DNA of 14,919 nt from JAWLFY01 sp041685355 (lineage in GTDB: Bacteria > Planctomycetota > Planctomycetia > Pirellulales > Pirellulaceae), in contig JAWLFY010000126.1 in assembly GCA_041685355.1 (NCBI GenBank), positions 1 through 14,919 on the forward strand, in the 5' to 3' direction. A program made the translations under genes and the position numbers. The notes under the pieces were generated by a model. The model had not been told where the DNA came from and ran no database searches. It worked only from the letters and a program-made list of their open reading frames with translations. Positions 13,638-14,919 of the stretch are shown in pieces. Each line of letters begins with the position of its first letter. Within the stretch, counting starts at the first letter, position 1.

Positions 13638-14234
13638 TCAAACCGTCTCGGTTCGGCAGGCTGCCGCGAAGGTTTCGACCAACAACGCGACCGCGGCCGC
13701 GGTGATCGGGGTGCTCATGCTGGCGAGCCGTTCGTCTTGGGCGGCGACCTGGGCGGGCGTCAGAGGCACGTGCACGAATGCGACCCGCGTCGCGAGCTGG
13801 AGCGTTTCGATGTAGTAGTGGCTCAGGTACAACGCCGCGTTGCAGAGATACGTCCCGGCGTGATGGGAGACTTCCGACGGGATCCCGGCGTCGCGAAGGC
13901 GTCGCACGCCGCCGGCGAGGGGGAGCGACGTTCGGTACGCTTCCGCCGCCTCGGGCACGATCGGGCTGCCGTCGCTCCGCAGGTTCAGCCCCACCGATTC
14001 GAGTCGGATCCCGGTCGCCCCGGGGGCTTGTCCCAGGTGGATCACGAGGTCAAAGCCTTCGCTTAAATCGCCGCGGAGCTTGCCACTCATCGCCGCCAAG
14101 TCGACCGGGTATCGCCGGGTGATGACGTCGAGCGGACCTTCGTACCAACGCGTCAACTCGACCAACGCCAGCCAACTCGCGTTGTCGGCCCAACGGTCAT
14201 ACGGTTCGAACGCGGTTAACAGGGCCCGGGTCAC
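13638..14234 (-). CDS. pcp: Pyroglutamyl-peptidase I family cysteine peptidase, C15 (198 aa)
   Basis: Cytosolic peptidase removing N-terminal pyroglutamate. The C15 catalytic triad is present: E79 in GIRLESVGLN, C131 in SHHAGTYLCNAALY, and H155 in VAFVHVPLTP. The N-terminus LLTAFEPYDRWADNASW resembles the family's LVTGFxPF and P-x-N-x-S-W motif, but the usual GF/F is replaced by AFEPYD. Length, about 200 residues, is close to normal. The start codon is GTG 14232-14234, with GGA seven bases before it. It follows msrB by 92 bases on the same strand, so cotranscription is possible. The substrate is not certain from sequence; divergent members may have other specificities. Confidence 0.9.
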   Translation of the reverse strand: MTRALLTAFEPYDRWADNASWLALVELTRWYEGPLDVITRRYPVDLAAMSGKLRGDLSEGFDLVIHLGQAPGATGIRLESVGLNLRSDGSPIVPEAAEAYRTSLPLAGGVRRLRDAGIPSEVSHHAGTYLCNAALYLSHYYIETLQLATRVAFVHVPLTPAQVAAQDERLASMSTPITAAAVALLVETFAAACRTETV

Positions 14235-14326
14235 GGCGGCAGCTTCCGGTGGAGTCGCGGACGGGCGGCCGGGCGATCACGCCGACGGGCCGTCACGGTT
14301 CGGTTCACTGCCCTATCGTAGTTCGC

Positions 14327-14919
14327 TCACCGCTCCAGTTCGATTCGGGGAGGAAGCTCTTCCCCCTTGGGGACGAACTTCATCGAGATCGAATTGACGC
14401 AGTGCCGCGTATCTTTCTCGGTAAAGCCTTCCCCTTCGAAGACGTGACCGAGGTGGCCGTCGCAGTGGCTGCAAACGATCTCGACCCGCCGGCCGTCGGG
14501 ATCGGGAAGGCGTTTCACGGCCCCCTCGATCTCGTCGTCAAAACTGGGCCATCCGCAATGGCTTTCGAACTTGTCGTCCGATCGGTAGAGCTGCGCGTTG
14601 CACTGGCGACAGATGTAGGTCCCCGGATCCTTGGTCATCGTGTAACCGCCCGGCCCCGGCGGCTCGGTCCCTTTCTCCAGGATCACGTACGATTCCATCT
14701 CCGAGAGCGGGTTGTACTCGGCGAGTGTGACGGACCGCTGCGGCTCGGGGGAGGTGGTATCAGTCATCGCTTTAGGGCTGGGGTTTGTGGGCGATGCGTC
14801 ATCGGACTTCGTGTCATCGGACTTCGTGTCATCGGGCTTCGTGTCATCCGGATTCGCCGTGACGGATTCGGGCGAAGCCGATTCCGCCTCAGCGGTCGAA
14901 GTCTCGGAAACGTCGACTC
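14327..14919 (-). CDS. msrB: Peptide-methionine (R)-S-oxide reductase with N-terminal linker (partial, runs off right edge)
   Basis: Reduces methionine-R-sulfoxide in damaged proteins. Numbered from ATG 14767, the MsrB domain has zinc pairs CRQC (C53, C56) and CSHC (C99, C102), HCGWPSF (C71), and the catalytic RHCVNSISMKF (C123, the expected active-site cysteine). The frame stays open upstream of ATG 14767 to the window edge, 50 codons with no stop. That stretch encodes PDDTK/SDDTK repeats and an acidic, alanine- and serine-rich linker. No ribosome binding site precedes ATG 14767. I therefore read the gene as beginning beyond the window, perhaps with a signal peptide or another domain. If ATG 14767 is the true start, the protein has 146 residues. 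The pcp gene follows on the same strand. Confidence 0.9.
   Translation of the reverse strand, partial: VDVSETSTAEAESASPESVTANPDDTKPDDTKSDDTKSDDASPTNPSPKAMTDTTSPEPQRSVTLAEYNPLSEMESYVILEKGTEPPGPGGYTMTKDPGTYICRQCNAQLYRSDDKFESHCGWPSFDDEIEGAVKRLPDPDGRRVEIVCSHCDGHLGHVFEGEGFTEKDTRHCVNSISMKFVPKGEELPPRIELER
14798..14857 (-). repeat. 15-bp tandem repeat encoding DDTKS/DDTKP in the msrB N-terminal linker
   Basis: Four 15-bp units (forward GTCATCGGACTTCGT, the fourth diverged) encode TKSDD/TKPDD pentapeptides in the frame that runs into msrB. In-frame periodicity supports the view that this stretch is translated. Confidence 0.85.

Overview
The window is high-GC DNA carrying ten protein genes, two of them cut by the window edges, one RNA gene and one gene remnant. 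Several gene types point to a member of the Planctomycetota. These are a decayed C-terminus of a DUF1553-type secretome protein, a stand-alone RNA polymerase alpha C-terminal domain, a large secreted protein resembling planctomycete hypotheticals, a Tat-exported DUF3500-like protein, and weak or absent Shine-Dalgarno sites. The genus cannot be read from the sequence.

Layout, left to right. At 1-1650 (minus) lies dnaX, the DNA polymerase III gamma/tau subunit, running off the left edge. A ten-A slippery tract with a downstream stem-loop sits between its ATPase core and a repeat-filled tau linker. At about 1698-1817 (minus) is the signal recognition particle RNA, followed by a structured three-copy repeat. 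At 2031-3758 (minus) is a long disordered, charge-patterned protein, divergent from a 98-residue alpha-CTD protein at 4007-4303 (plus). Two palindromic repeats separate the latter from cardiolipin synthase (4486-5958, minus), which is transcribed with argininosuccinate lyase (5965-7344, minus).

A 973-residue secreted protein of unknown function follows on the plus strand (7684-10605). It overlaps tail-to-tail with a minus-strand operon running DUF3500-like Tat protein, HMA-type membrane-anchored protein, CbiX-type chelatase (12969 down to 10556). A roughly 670-base gap holds a 14-bp tandem repeat and a DUF1553 fragment. The window closes with pyroglutamyl-peptidase (13638-14234, minus) and methionine sulfoxide reductase B (14327-14919, minus, open at the right edge).

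The most notable signals are three. First, the predicted gamma/tau switch in dnaX has the same order of parts as the known E. coli site. Second, minisatellite-like arrays are unusually dense (ten arrays of 14-30 bp units); all but two lie in-frame inside coding disordered linkers. Third, a possible metal-handling operon joins DUF3500, HMA and CbiX genes.
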